Assembly: GCF_015775975.1 (NCBI RefSeq)
Contig: NZ_CP064056.1
Coordinates: 682,001 to 746,000 of the forward strand
Direction of reading: 5' to 3'
DNA length: 64,000 nt
DNA from: Staphylococcus lloydii
Lineage (GTDB): Bacteria > Bacillota > Bacilli > Staphylococcales > Staphylococcaceae
In this document: in pieces, positions 26,695 to 35,483 of the stretch
Position numbering within the stretch: position 1 is the stretch's first letter
Layout of the letters: each line of letters starts with the position of its first letter
Made by a program: the position numbers and the translations under genes
Notes under the pieces: model-generated
Told to the model about the DNA's origin: nothing
Databases searched by the model: none
The model's input: only the letters and a program-made list of their open reading frames with translations

Positions 26695-27570
26695 TTAATG
26701 TTTAAATTTAATATTTGATAAATGTTTATGATAATTATCTAAGGCCATTTTGGATTGCGTAATAGAGTCTAACGCTTCACGATAGTGTAGTGATATATAA
26801 CGATAGTATAGTACATCTACTGTGAAAAGTTGGGCAAATAATGAAGTCGTAGCTGCCATGCGCAATTCATTTTCATCCGTTGAACCATAAGCGATGGTAT
26901 GATTCGACATATTCGCTATTGGATTAGAATGTGTGCTTGTTATCGTAATGATAGGTATTTGATAATCGTTTGCTACCTTTGCCATAGATTGCATTTCACT
27001 ATGATGACCTTGATTTGTCACGAAAATAATACAATCATTGGCGTCATGTGTTGCTAGTGTAGTCATGAATAAATGAGTTTCTTCCATCAAACGTACATTT
27101 AAACCAATTCTAGATAACTTTTGAAATAAATCATTAACGATAATAGAAGAAGCACCATAACCAAAAAGAAAAATAGTACGTGACTGTTTTAATACATTAC
27201 ATACTTCATCAATCGTAGCATTGTCAATTTGTTGAGCGGTGTAAGACATTGTGTCTGTAGCTCGGGTTAACATCTTACTCTTTAACGTATCGACAGCTTC
27301 ATTATCAATAATTTCCATATAATTATTTTTTGTCGTATCTGCTGGTAAATAACGAGATACATAAATTTTTAACTCTTGGAAACCTTGATTTGTAATCTTT
27401 TTGCTGAAACGAACGATTGAAGCGGTACTCGTATCTATTTCTTTTGCTAAATCTTGTACTGACATTTTTATAATAAGATGCGGAGACTTTAATATAAAGT
27501 CAGCAATTTTTTTCTCACTTTTTGTGAAATCTTGATACTTGCTCTCTATCTGATGAAGTATATTTTTCAT
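26695..27570 (-). CDS. murR: RpiR-family regulator of MurNAc use
   Basis: 291 aa: an N-terminal RpiR HTH (SVQDLAKEIDTSTASIVRFSKK, residues ~37-58) and a SIS domain (IFLFGYGASS, CIIFVTNQGHHSEM) that in the family senses MurNAc 6-phosphate or related phosphosugars. It is the last gene of the operon, starting 2 bp after the murP stop. The ribosome site must lie inside murP. The equivalent S. aureus cluster has the same order as I recall it. It probably controls its own operon. Confidence 0.87.
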   Translation of the reverse strand: MKNILHQIESKYQDFTKSEKKIADFILKSPHLIIKMSVQDLAKEIDTSTASIVRFSKKITNQGFQELKIYVSRYLPADTTKNNYMEIIDNEAVDTLKSKMLTRATDTMSYTAQQIDNATIDEVCNVLKQSRTIFLFGYGASSIIVNDLFQKLSRIGLNVRLMEETHLFMTTLATHDANDCIIFVTNQGHHSEMQSMAKVANDYQIPIITITSTHSNPIANMSNHTIAYGSTDENELRMAATTSLFAQLFTVDVLYYRYISLHYREALDSITQSKMALDNYHKHLSNIKFKH

Positions 27571-27572
27571 GT

Positions 27573-29012
27573 TTAATCACCTAAATGATCAGATTCTCGC
27601 ATTGCTTTATTGGTACCGAAAAGATAAGTGAATACAAAGCCACCTATATATGCTGCGAGTAGTCCTGCAATGTAACCTAAATACATATGATCAGATATTA
27701 ACGGTAAAAGAGATATACCACTCGGTCCTATTGCAGTAGCACCTATATGTCCGATACCACCAATAACGGCGCCTCCAATGCCACCACCTATACAAGCTGT
27801 AAAGAATGGTCTGCCTAGAGGTAAAGTCACACCGTAAATCAGTGGCTCACCGATACCTAAGAAACCTATAGGTAAAGCACCTTTAATTGTATCACGTAAT
27901 GTTTTATTTTTACGACATCTAAACCATAACGCAATAGCTGCACCGACTTGACCCGCACCTGCCATTGCCGCTATTGGTAACAAGTAAGTTGCGCCAGTTT
28001 GGTTTATCATTTCGATATGAATAGGGGTAAATATATGATGTAATCCTAACATAACCAATGGTAAGAAAAAAGCACCTATAATAAAGCCACTAAAGATACC
28101 CCCGATACCGATAACCCAGTTTATAACAGAGACAAGTCCAGTTGAGACAAATCCCGCTAAAGGCATGATGATAAATATAGTCATTAAACCGATGACTAAG
28201 AGTGTTAAGGTCGGTGTTATAATGATGTCTATAGCGTTTGGTACGATTTTATGTAATCTTTTTTCAACTAAACTAAGCAACCAAACTGCAAAAATAACAC
28301 CAATAATACCACCTTGACCTGCTTGTAAATGGTCCCCAGTAAATATATTCGTAATCGCATTTTTATCGGTTAAACCTGTTAACAATGTCGTACCACCAAT
28401 AACGCCACCCAATCCAGGTGTTGCACCGAACTCTTTTGCTGCGTTAATACCTGCAAAGATTGCTAAGTAAGCCAACATACCGTCTTTAATCACGTTAAAA
28501 ACCGTCACAAGTTGTGTAACCCATTCCCCTGATATTTGACCACCTTGCATTAAGTTACTTAAGACAGCGCCAATACCTCCAATTAAACCGGCACCGATAA
28601 AGGCAGGTATTAAAGGAATAAATATATTAGCAATTGTTTTTAATAATTTATTAAATTTACCGCGCTTTTGCTTACTTTGAAATTCTGATTTGTTTTCAGC
28701 AGCTTTAGATTCTGCCGCTTCTCTATAAGTTTGTTGTTGGTGGGGGATTGTATCGCCTAATTTTACGCCACTTTGTTCTGCCATATGATTGGCAACTTTA
28801 TTAACAGTTCCTGGCCCTACAACTACTTGTACACGATCGTCGTTAACGACTCCAAGTACACCTTCAATCGATTTTAAAGTATCGTAATCTACGGCGTTTT
28901 CATCGTTAACTTTAATACGAACTCTTGTCATGCAATTGATAATATTGTCTATATTGTCCATGCCACCGACTGCAGAAATAATTTGATCGGCTAATTTTTG
29001 TTCTTTTGACAT
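27573..29012 (-). CDS. murP: PTS MurNAc transporter, EIIBC
   Basis: 479 aa. EIIB comes first (residues ~1-80) with the phosphorylated Cys in [13 protein letters not shown] near residue 27; the polytopic EIIC domain fills the rest and holds [21 protein letters not shown], the sugar-binding loop. It imports MurNAc or MurNAc-containing disaccharide from the medium and phosphorylates it at C6. No EIIA domain is present, so one must be supplied in trans. ATG at 29012 follows AAAGGTGG; an in-frame GTG at 29024 lies in that site. It is the third gene of mupG-murQ-murP-murR. Confidence 0.9.
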   Translation of the reverse strand: MSKEQKLADQIISAVGGMDNIDNIINCMTRVRIKVNDENAVDYDTLKSIEGVLGVVNDDRVQVVVGPGTVNKVANHMAEQSGVKLGDTIPHQQQTYREAAESKAAENKSEFQSKQKRGKFNKLLKTIANIFIPLIPAFIGAGLIGGIGAVLSNLMQGGQISGEWVTQLVTVFNVIKDGMLAYLAIFAGINAAKEFGATPGLGGVIGGTTLLTGLTDKNAITNIFTGDHLQAGQGGIIGVIFAVWLLSLVEKRLHKIVPNAIDIIITPTLTLLVIGLMTIFIIMPLAGFVSTGLVSVINWVIGIGGIFSGFIIGAFFLPLVMLGLHHIFTPIHIEMINQTGATYLLPIAAMAGAGQVGAAIALWFRCRKNKTLRDTIKGALPIGFLGIGEPLIYGVTLPLGRPFFTACIGGGIGGAVIGGIGHIGATAIGPSGISLLPLISDHMYLGYIAGLLAAYIGGFVFTYLFGTNKAMRESDHLGD

Positions 29013-29033
29013 ATGACTAACCACCTTTATTAT

Positions 29034-29927
29034 TTATTTGATAGCTTCTTTAATAATGCCATTATTGCTTTCTAACTTGTTTGCAGCTGCAGCGGCATCT
29101 AAATCACATAAATACATTACGACAGCTACCTTTAAGTTGTGTTGTGCTTTGTCATAGAGGTTTTTTGCTAATTGCGCATCGATATTACATATTTCTTGAA
29201 TAATATTGATTGCTCGGTCATTTAACTTATTATTCGTTGGTTTCACGTCTACCATAAGATTACCGTAAACTTTGCCAGCACCTACCATTGTGATGGTAGA
29301 AATCATATTTAGAATTAATTTTTGTGCGGTGCCTGATTTTAATCGTGTTGAACCTGTAAGTACTTCAGGGCCAACATCGACTTCAATGGGAAATTGTGCA
29401 TAGTTACTAATTTCGGCCTGAGTATTACATGCTATCGCTACGGTGTGTGCGTTAATAGAATCAGCATATTTTAAACCGCCTTTAACATAAGGCGTTCTGC
29501 CACTAGCAGCGATGCCGATAACTACATCTAATGAAGTTAAATTAATGTTTTTCAAGTCATTTTGTGCACCGATTTCACTATCTTCTGCGCCTTCAATTGC
29601 TTGAGTCATCGCTGCTTGACCCCCTGCGATAAGTCCGATAACTTCATCTGGCGTAGTATTGAATGTAGGTACACATTCTGCCGCATCAAGCACGCCTAAA
29701 CGACCACTTGTTCCAGCACCCATATAAATAATTCTTCCACCTTGATTAAATTGTTGCGTGGTTAAGTTAACTACTTCAGCAAGTTGTGGTAATAACTGTT
29801 CAATACATAAAGCTACTTTTTGATCTTCTTGATTCATAACTGTAAGTGCTTCTTGAATAGACATTTCATCTAAGTTTTGTGTAGCGTCATTTCTTTTTTC
29901 TGTAGATAAATGGTTCACTGTATTCAT
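29034..29927 (-). CDS. murQ: N-acetylmuramic acid 6-phosphate etherase
   Basis: Removes the lactyl ether from MurNAc 6-phosphate to give GlcNAc 6-phosphate and lactate, so recycled wall sugar enters amino sugar metabolism. It is 297 aa, full length, with a SIS fold. Seen: [20 protein letters not shown] near residues 57-76, the family signature, and [12 protein letters not shown] near 137-148. Its start overlaps the end of mupG by 4 bp. Confidence 0.96.
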   Translation of the reverse strand: MNTVNHLSTEKRNDATQNLDEMSIQEALTVMNQEDQKVALCIEQLLPQLAEVVNLTTQQFNQGGRIIYMGAGTSGRLGVLDAAECVPTFNTTPDEVIGLIAGGQAAMTQAIEGAEDSEIGAQNDLKNINLTSLDVVIGIAASGRTPYVKGGLKYADSINAHTVAIACNTQAEISNYAQFPIEVDVGPEVLTGSTRLKSGTAQKLILNMISTITMVGAGKVYGNLMVDVKPTNNKLNDRAINIIQEICNIDAQLAKNLYDKAQHNLKVAVVMYLCDLDAAAAANKLESNNGIIKEAIK

Positions 29928-30970
29928 CTCCCTTTATTTATGCTGAATGAAAACGTATAGTTACCTTTAATACAATGTAATAAAGCAATTTCATCTTCAT
30001 CAATATGACCCGCAACATTGACATGCTCGTGACTAGGTAAGTTAGACTTCATCATTTGTAATTCTCCCTCATATCTGCCGTTCAAATGATTATCGATTGT
30101 AACGTCACCTATATTTCTTTCGATTGCATTTAAAGGAGCGATACTGGTGTTACAATATGACCTTGCTTCTTGTGAGCGAATACTAGTCGCTGGATTATCA
30201 GGTCTAGACGTATGTTGATGTTGGAAAATTTGTTTGTATTGCTCATCAAATAACGTCACATTAAAAGTAAGATGTTGCTTATGTAAATAATCACTTAACA
30301 GAGATGCTTCGCGATCGTTTAAAGCGCTATCTCCGACGATAACATTATTAATACCAGTTGCTAATAAGTTGTGAGCATTTACAATTGGGTTGCCGTAACG
30401 TGCTTCTTCTAATGTAGGTAAACCTTTATGCAATGGTCCTCTTGTTGTAGTTCCGGGTATAAAACCATAAATAATTGCATGTTTGTTAAATGATAAAATT
30501 AACTTATTTTGATGTGTGACACTGTTACTATCAAGTCCTGTATCTGGTCGTGGATAGTAATTATGGCAAAACAATATCTGTTCAAAGTTCGTTACGGACT
30601 GATATAAGTCGTTTAATAAATCGTAAGTGACAGTGCTTGCATTTAAACAACATTTGAAGCCGTGTTTGATAATATCATTTACGACTGCTTTAGAAGTTTC
30701 TGCATCGATACGTATGACGATATCCGCCTTTGGAAATGACAGACTATTATATAATGATTCTGTAAGTAATTTAGGGTTTATATCTATGATATAAGTTACG
30801 TTCGTATGTTGTAAGAATGTTAAAAGAGACGTTAAATATTGTATTTTAGTCGTGTCGTTTTCTTCTGGTATCTGCATCGATGTGAAAATGGTGTCATAAT
30901 TCAAATCAATCATTGTTTGAATATAGTTTTCATTTTTATCTTGTCCTAAATAAACAGAAAACCCATGCAT
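29924..30970 (-). CDS. mupG: 6-phospho-N-acetylmuramidase (DUF871 family)
   Basis: 348-aa cytosolic protein of the DUF871 family. The S. aureus homologue, first in the same four-gene cluster, is reported to split MurNAc 6-phosphate-GlcNAc taken in by MurP. Seen: an N-terminal TIM-barrel-like part with [12 protein letters not shown] near residues 140-151, [20 protein letters not shown] near 166-185 and a C-terminal small beta domain. It is the first gene of the operon behind a perfect cre palindrome at 30989-31004. ATG at 30970 follows GGAGGG. Confidence 0.88.
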   Translation of the reverse strand: MHGFSVYLGQDKNENYIQTMIDLNYDTIFTSMQIPEENDTTKIQYLTSLLTFLQHTNVTYIIDINPKLLTESLYNSLSFPKADIVIRIDAETSKAVVNDIIKHGFKCCLNASTVTYDLLNDLYQSVTNFEQILFCHNYYPRPDTGLDSNSVTHQNKLILSFNKHAIIYGFIPGTTTRGPLHKGLPTLEEARYGNPIVNAHNLLATGINNVIVGDSALNDREASLLSDYLHKQHLTFNVTLFDEQYKQIFQHQHTSRPDNPATSIRSQEARSYCNTSIAPLNAIERNIGDVTIDNHLNGRYEGELQMMKSNLPSHEHVNVAGHIDEDEIALLHCIKGNYTFSFSINKGR

Positions 30971-30988
30971 TGTAATCCCTCCATCCTT

Positions 30989-31004
30989 ATGTAATCGATT
31001 ACAT
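30989..31004. promoter_or_regulatory. Perfect cre palindrome upstream of mupG-murQPR
   Basis: ATGTAATCGATTACAT is fully symmetric and fits the CcpA consensus TGWAANCGNTNWCA at every position. It lies 19 bp before mupG. Its full symmetry also leaves room for MurR binding. Confidence 0.75.
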
Positions 31005-31063
31005 TATACAATATATGAAATAGTATTACAATTTGGTAATTAATAACAATTTATATTGAAATA

Positions 31064-31396
31064 TTATTTCAATATAAAGACGATACTTTCGTGTAACAAT
31101 AATAATCTTTTTTGAATGTCTTCAATGTATGCTTTTGTATTACCATTGTCTAAAGGTTCAATGGGGTTATGATAACAGTCGGTTAAAAAATTAAAAAACT
31201 TATAATGCAGAAGAGAACAGTGTACAATGGGTTGTTCTTTTAAATCGTTATACAGTTTGTGAATATTGTTGTTTACATTGTTTTGATAAGTATTAAGTTT
31301 ATTGTTATTAGTTATGTAGGCAAATTTAAAAAGTTCTATATCATTTAATAAGCTATTGATTTGCTGTTCTAGTTTTATTAATTGTTGTAGTATCAT
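31064..31396 (-). CDS. Small helical protein of unknown function
   Basis: 110 aa, rich in Leu, Ile and Asn. Residues ~1-50 look like a coiled coil (LIKLEQQINSLLNDIELF) and the remainder is helical as well; there is no signal peptide. Two cysteines lie mid-protein. No family is recognised. AAAGGAA lies about 12 bp before the ATG, a little far. It is a lone gene between the mur operon and a divergent CPBP protease gene. Confidence 0.55.
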   Translation of the reverse strand: MILQQLIKLEQQINSLLNDIELFKFAYITNNNKLNTYQNNVNNNIHKLYNDLKEQPIVHCSLLHYKFFNFLTDCYHNPIEPLDNGNTKAYIEDIQKRLLLLHESIVFILK

Positions 31397-31477
31397 TAAA
31401 TATAAACATTCCTTTCAAGTAAGAGAATTCAATGAGATGAAATATATATGTTAAGTAGAATAGAGCGAGGTACAGCT

Positions 31478-32203
31478 ATGCGGAGAAGTGGGAAGTATAC
31501 AAGAGCAAAAATAAATAAGATTGATTTTCTAGCAATTCCAATACTTTTCGTTACGATGATTATTTTTATATTATTAGGTCGATTATATGCAAGTGTTGTG
31601 GTTGAGGATTTAACTAAAAGTGAGCATGTCATGCTAGGAGCATTTGTACAATTACTAGCTTATACGGCAACTATACTTTGTTATTGGTTCATAAAGAGGA
31701 AAAGTTTTGTAGCTAGATTTAATGCAAATTTTAATTATATAGTAAGGGATTGGAAATTTATTGCGCAGGTATTTGTTATTACATATTTGCTTTCATACAT
31801 ATATAATTATGGCGTTCAGTATCTACCCGGAGACTTAGGTTTTTCAGAAACGCAAAATGAATTGTCGTTACAAGTCATTTTTAGTAACCCAGTATTTTTA
31901 CCAATAACCTTCATACTTATTGTAATCGTGGGGCCATTTATTGAAGAATTATTTTTTAGACATCTTTTAATAGGGGAATTAGGAAAAAAATTTAACTTCA
32001 AAATAATGGGCATTATATCTGTAATTGCATTTAGTTTTATGCATGTTACAGATGCAGCATCACCGTTAGAATTTGGAAGTTATTGCATTATTGCTATAGG
32101 TATCGTCTATGCTTATTTAAAATCTGGGAGAAAATTAGGGGTAAGCGTAAGCTTGCATATGTTGAATAATTTACTAGCATTTATCATTACAATTTTAATG
32201 TAA
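31478..32203 (+). CDS. CPBP-family intramembrane metalloprotease
   Basis: 241-aa membrane protein with about seven segments. Unlike lyrA in this window it has the full motif set: EELFFRHLLIGELG (EExxxR, near residues 161-174), FSFMHV near 195 and SLHMLNN near 225, so it is likely an active glutamate-type peptidase of the CAAX/bacteriocin-processing group. ATG at 31478 follows GCGAGG; an upstream in-frame ATG at 31448 lacks a site. The substrate is unknown. Confidence 0.83.
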   Translation: MRRSGKYTRAKINKIDFLAIPILFVTMIIFILLGRLYASVVVEDLTKSEHVMLGAFVQLLAYTATILCYWFIKRKSFVARFNANFNYIVRDWKFIAQVFVITYLLSYIYNYGVQYLPGDLGFSETQNELSLQVIFSNPVFLPITFILIVIVGPFIEELFFRHLLIGELGKKFNFKIMGIISVIAFSFMHVTDAASPLEFGSYCIIAIGIVYAYLKSGRKLGVSVSLHMLNNLLAFIITILM

Positions 32204-32216
32204 TAATAAGTAATAA

Positions 32217-32250
32217 AAATCCAACTGGAGTTTAGACTTCAGTTGGATTT
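32217..32250. terminator. Bidirectional terminator between CPBP and WYL genes
   Basis: AAATCCAACTG-AG / CT-CAGTTGGATTT stem with one mismatch, between convergent genes. Its right arm falls within the 3' end of the regulator gene. Confidence 0.75.
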
Positions 32251-32924
32251 AAAAATTCACGATAGTTTTTAATAGATATATCTTGGGTTTTTATTTTTTT
32301 CTCAAATGAGTAAGCTATATCTTGAATATTTGCGATAGGAATCTCACTTGTGCTACCAAGCCCTATCTCGAAAACGACCGCTTTCCAAAGTCCATTTTCA
32401 CAAATTAAGCCAATGAAAATAACATTTTCTGTAAATAATTGTTCTTCATCAAAATATTCCATAGACATCACATTACGTTCAGTACAATAAATTAATAGGT
32501 CTGAAAATAATGAAGGTAATGCCACATGTTCATGTTGTTCAAATTTAATATAACGATCTAATCGTTTTAGTGTCTTTCTCATTTTGCTATAAGGTAAATT
32601 TAAGCATTTTTTTATTATTGCGGATATTTCTTCTTTATAAGGTAATGTGGAAATTGATTGGCTTTCATTTAACACAAGAAATAGAGCGGACAACTGACTT
32701 TCGGTAAGCTCAATTGCGTAATTATGCTGAGATTCTTGTAATTGATAGCCACCCAACTTACCATGTTTAGCTAAAATTTTAACGCCTTGATCTTCTAATT
32801 CTTGTATATCCCTTAATATGGTACGTTTGGAAACTTTAAGATTGTGAGCTAATTCAGCAGCGGTTATCTGCTTATTATGATGAATTGCATTTACAATCAT
32901 ATTTTGTCTTTCGCGTTTATTCAA
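32232..32924 (-). CDS. YafY-type HTH/WYL-like transcriptional regulator
   Basis: 230 aa. Residues ~1-65 form a DeoR/HTH_11-type winged helix (TAAELAHNLKVSKRTILRDIQEL), then a wing with KHGKLGGYQL. The C-terminal half (from ~135) resembles a WYL ligand-sensing domain in layout (MSMEYFDEE... LICENGLWKAVVFEI). A ribosome site GGGAGGTGA precedes the start. The target is unknown; it may control itself or the adjacent CPBP gene. Confidence 0.75.
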   Translation of the reverse strand: MNKRERQNMIVNAIHHNKQITAAELAHNLKVSKRTILRDIQELEDQGVKILAKHGKLGGYQLQESQHNYAIELTESQLSALFLVLNESQSISTLPYKEEISAIIKKCLNLPYSKMRKTLKRLDRYIKFEQHEHVALPSLFSDLLIYCTERNVMSMEYFDEEQLFTENVIFIGLICENGLWKAVVFEIGLGSTSEIPIANIQDIAYSFEKKIKTQDISIKNYREFLNPTEV

Positions 32925-33016
32925 AGAAAGTCACCTCCCAAATCATTACATATTACATTTAGTATAGCATAAATACGATGATGACGATATTCTGACAGGT
33001 TTTATTAAAAATTTTT

Positions 33017-33030
33017 AGAAAACGCTTACA
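33017..33030. promoter_or_regulatory. cre-like site at the RsaI-like sRNA promoter
   Basis: On the minus strand TGTAAGCGTTTTCT fits TGWAANCGNTNWCA with one mismatch. It lies about 20 bp upstream of the likely -10 (TATATT near 33052) of the sRNA. Repression of RsaI by CcpA is reported for S. aureus. Confidence 0.65.
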
Positions 33031-33059
33031 TTATTGTGCGACATATGTTAGTATATTAA

Positions 33060-33219
33060 TTAGTAACAAAGGGGATAGCATTAAAGAAAAACAAAGGGGT
33101 AGCTATATACATATAGTTTTGTTGAATATTTAATTGCTTTAGTTACTATTCAAACATCTTCAATATTTATTACTTACTTTCCTTTCTAATGCCGACTAGT
33201 TAAACTAGTCGGTTTTTTT
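33060..33219 (+). ncRNA. rsaI: RsaI (RsaOG)-like small regulatory RNA
   Basis: A ~155-nt non-coding stretch with two unpaired-looking G-tracts, AAAGGGGATAG (33068-33078) and AAAGGGGTAG (33093-33102), then a CTATATACATATAG hairpin, a long pyrimidine-rich segment and a strong terminator (33192-33219). This arrangement, a cre-like site at the promoter, and the position next to suhB and lcpC all agree with RsaI of S. aureus, a CcpA-repressed sRNA that signals glucose limitation and uses the G-tracts to bind C-rich target mRNAs. The 5' end is estimated. Identity rests on memory of the family, not a search. Confidence 0.75.
33192..33219 (+). terminator. Terminator of the RsaI-like sRNA
   Basis: CCGACTAGTT / AACTAGTCGG stem (the inner bases form the loop) followed by TTTTTTT. 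Confidence 0.9.
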
Positions 33220-33320
33220 GTTTTATATTAAGGTGGTAAAAGTATGATAGTTGATGAAGGGGATATATGGTAGAATGAAGAAAATTATGCAACGGTAAAA
33301 AAGCATTGAGAGGTGTAATA

Positions 33321-34115
33321 ATGGAAAAGGAAGACTTACTACAAATAGATAAACATATTAGAGAATGGTTAAGTACATTAGATGCTGTTATACCACAACT
33401 AATTGCAGAAATGGAAACTACGACGAAACAAAACAGATTTGATTTAGTTACAAACGTAGATAAAACAATCCAACAACATTTCGAACAATTTCTAAACGAA
33501 AACTATCCGCAACATCAACTTTTTGCAGAAGAAAAAAATAACGATGACGTTCAACCTAAAGAAGGTCATGTTTGGATAATGGATCCAATTGATGGAACGA
33601 CTAATCTAGTCAAACAACAATATGATTATTGTATTATTTTAGGATATTTTGTTGATGGTATACCGACACTTTCATACATATATGATTATCCAAATCAAAC
33701 TTTACATAAGGCAATAAAGGAACAAGGCGCATATACGAATGGGGCATTAATTCCAAAGCCTGAACCACAACCACTCAAAGACTTAATTATTTCATTTAAT
33801 TCACAAGTAATGAATAATGACACAATTAATGCGTTGTATGATGCGGCATTTAGTTACCGTTTTATCGGTTCATGTGGTTTAGATTCAGTAAGGGTTATAC
33901 ATGGTCAGTTTGGTGCGCATATTAACACAAATCCAAAACCTTGGGATATTGCAGCGCAGTTTTTATTTGCCCAAGAATTAGGACTAAAAATGACGACGTT
34001 AAGTAATGATAAACTTGATTTTGCTACAAGTGGGCCGTTTATTATCAGTAACGAGGGTTGTCATGAAGAAATTTTGAATATATTAAATAGTGGAAATGGT
34101 TATGAAAAATTTTAA
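33321..34115 (+). CDS. Inositol monophosphatase family protein (SuhB-like)
   Basis: 264-aa Mg2+-dependent sugar-phosphate phosphatase. Seen: the metal-binding Glu pair in FAEEKNND near residue 68, WIMDPIDGTTNLV near 85-97 with the Asp and Thr of the IMPase motif, and PKPWDIAA near 210-217. The family dephosphorylates inositol phosphate, fructose bisphosphate or pAp; the real substrate is unknown. ATG at 33321 follows AGAGGTG; an in-frame TTG at 33306 was rejected. It lies directly after the RsaI-like gene, as in S. aureus. Confidence 0.88.
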   Translation: MEKEDLLQIDKHIREWLSTLDAVIPQLIAEMETTTKQNRFDLVTNVDKTIQQHFEQFLNENYPQHQLFAEEKNNDDVQPKEGHVWIMDPIDGTTNLVKQQYDYCIILGYFVDGIPTLSYIYDYPNQTLHKAIKEQGAYTNGALIPKPEPQPLKDLIISFNSQVMNNDTINALYDAAFSYRFIGSCGLDSVRVIHGQFGAHINTNPKPWDIAAQFLFAQELGLKMTTLSNDKLDFATSGPFIISNEGCHEEILNILNSGNGYEKF

Positions 34116-34233
34116 CTAATTAATTCTATATAAATTAAAATATAGGTCTAAAGCACTATGTTTTTATATGACGTTTAATATATAATATTTGTTAAGTAAT
34201 TAAAAATAGAATAAGAGAATAGGAGTGATGTGA

Positions 34234-35193
34234 GTGAACCGCTCAGATTACTATACAAAGAAAAAGATGAGTGCGCCGAAAAAAGCTATTTTATGGATAA
34301 TTGGCATACTTGCAATAATAGCTGTTATTGCAGTAATTTATATTGGGTTTAAAATACTATCAGTAGGAAACGCAATACATAATCCTTTAGATAGAAACAA
34401 GTCATCACTAAGAAGTAGCGATGTGAGTTTAAAAAATGGCGACCCATTCACAATCGCATTTTTTGGCGTAGATTCAGACGCTAAACGTGCAGCGAATAAC
34501 GGTGGTCAACGTAGTGATTCAATTATGGTTGTATCTATGAATCCTAAGAAAAAAACTTCTGAAATCGTAAGTGTGCCCCGTGATACACAAGCTAAAATAG
34601 TAGGTAGAGGAACAACGGAAAAAATCAACCATGCATATGCATATGGTGGTCCTACCATGGCTGTTAAATCTTTAGAAAAGTTATTAAATGTTCCTATTGA
34701 CCATTACGCAACAATCGACATGGACGGTATGAAAGAAATGATTGATACACTTGGTGGTGTAACAGTTGTAAGTAATAGTACTTTCTCATATGATGGTCAA
34801 AGTTTTGAAAAAGGACAAAAAGTTCATCTAAATGGTAAACAGGCGATGGCATTTATCAGAAGTAGAAAAGAAAGTGGTGCAGGCGGAGATTTCGGTAGAC
34901 AACAAAGACAACAGATTGTTATGGAAGCTCTAGCAAACAAATTAACGAGCGTTAAATCTGTAACGCACTTCAATTCTTTAATGAATCATATCAAAGATAA
35001 TGTTAAAACGGACTTATCAATAGGCGATATTAACACAATTAGAAGTAAATACAATAAGGCAAATGACACTGTAAATAGACATCAATTAGACGGCCAAGGT
35101 GGTATTCAAGATGATGGATTGTATTACTTCGTGCCAAGTGATGATTCATTAAATAGTATTAAATCAGCTATAGACAATAATCTGGGTATATAA
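34234..35193 (+). CDS. lcpC: LytR-CpsA-Psr family wall teichoic acid ligase
   Basis: 319-aa membrane-anchored protein. One transmembrane helix lies near residues 17-39; the rest is the extracytoplasmic LCP domain, which transfers teichoic acid or capsule polymers from undecaprenyl phosphate to peptidoglycan. Seen: AFFGVDSDAKRA near 78-89, the QRSDSIMVV arginine near 96, and SVPRDTQAKI near 116. GTG at 34234 follows AGGAGTG. I call LcpC rather than MsrR or LcpB by position next to suhB and fdhA, as in S. aureus. Confidence 0.87.
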   Translation: MNRSDYYTKKKMSAPKKAILWIIGILAIIAVIAVIYIGFKILSVGNAIHNPLDRNKSSLRSSDVSLKNGDPFTIAFFGVDSDAKRAANNGGQRSDSIMVVSMNPKKKTSEIVSVPRDTQAKIVGRGTTEKINHAYAYGGPTMAVKSLEKLLNVPIDHYATIDMDGMKEMIDTLGGVTVVSNSTFSYDGQSFEKGQKVHLNGKQAMAFIRSRKESGAGGDFGRQQRQQIVMEALANKLTSVKSVTHFNSLMNHIKDNVKTDLSIGDINTIRSKYNKANDTVNRHQLDGQGGIQDDGLYYFVPSDDSLNSIKSAIDNNLGI

Positions 35194-35224
35194 ACTCACA
35201 ACTTCACAGTTTGAATATTGAAAT

Positions 35225-35256
35225 AAAGACCTTCTTTTAATAGAAGGTCTTTTTTA
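35225..35256 (+). terminator. Terminator after lcpC
   Basis: AAAGACCTTCT / AGAAGGTCTTT stem, TTTAAT loop, T-run. The rest of the gap up to 35483 is AT-rich; a GTGTTCAGAAATTTT stretch near 35276 is only a poor CodY match. Confidence 0.85.
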
Positions 35257-35483
35257 ATGCGCTCAGATTCATTTAGTGTTCAGAAATTTTGTTGAAGAAT
35301 AGTTATAATACGCTTTGAATTTCATAAAATGAAAATATGAAAAATATTGTAAAATACCTTAACATTTTAGCTTATCGGGTATACACTAAATATAATTCTA
35401 TCTTTAATGAGTGTGGGGCTTATTAAAATAGAAAAATGTCACCTTTGTCAGTCGGGCATCAAATAATAAAAGGGGCTGTTGTA

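Noticed and set aside
35276-35293. CodY-like site upstream of fdhA
   Set aside because: At least three mismatches, about 190 bp from the gene, and close to the lcpC terminator.
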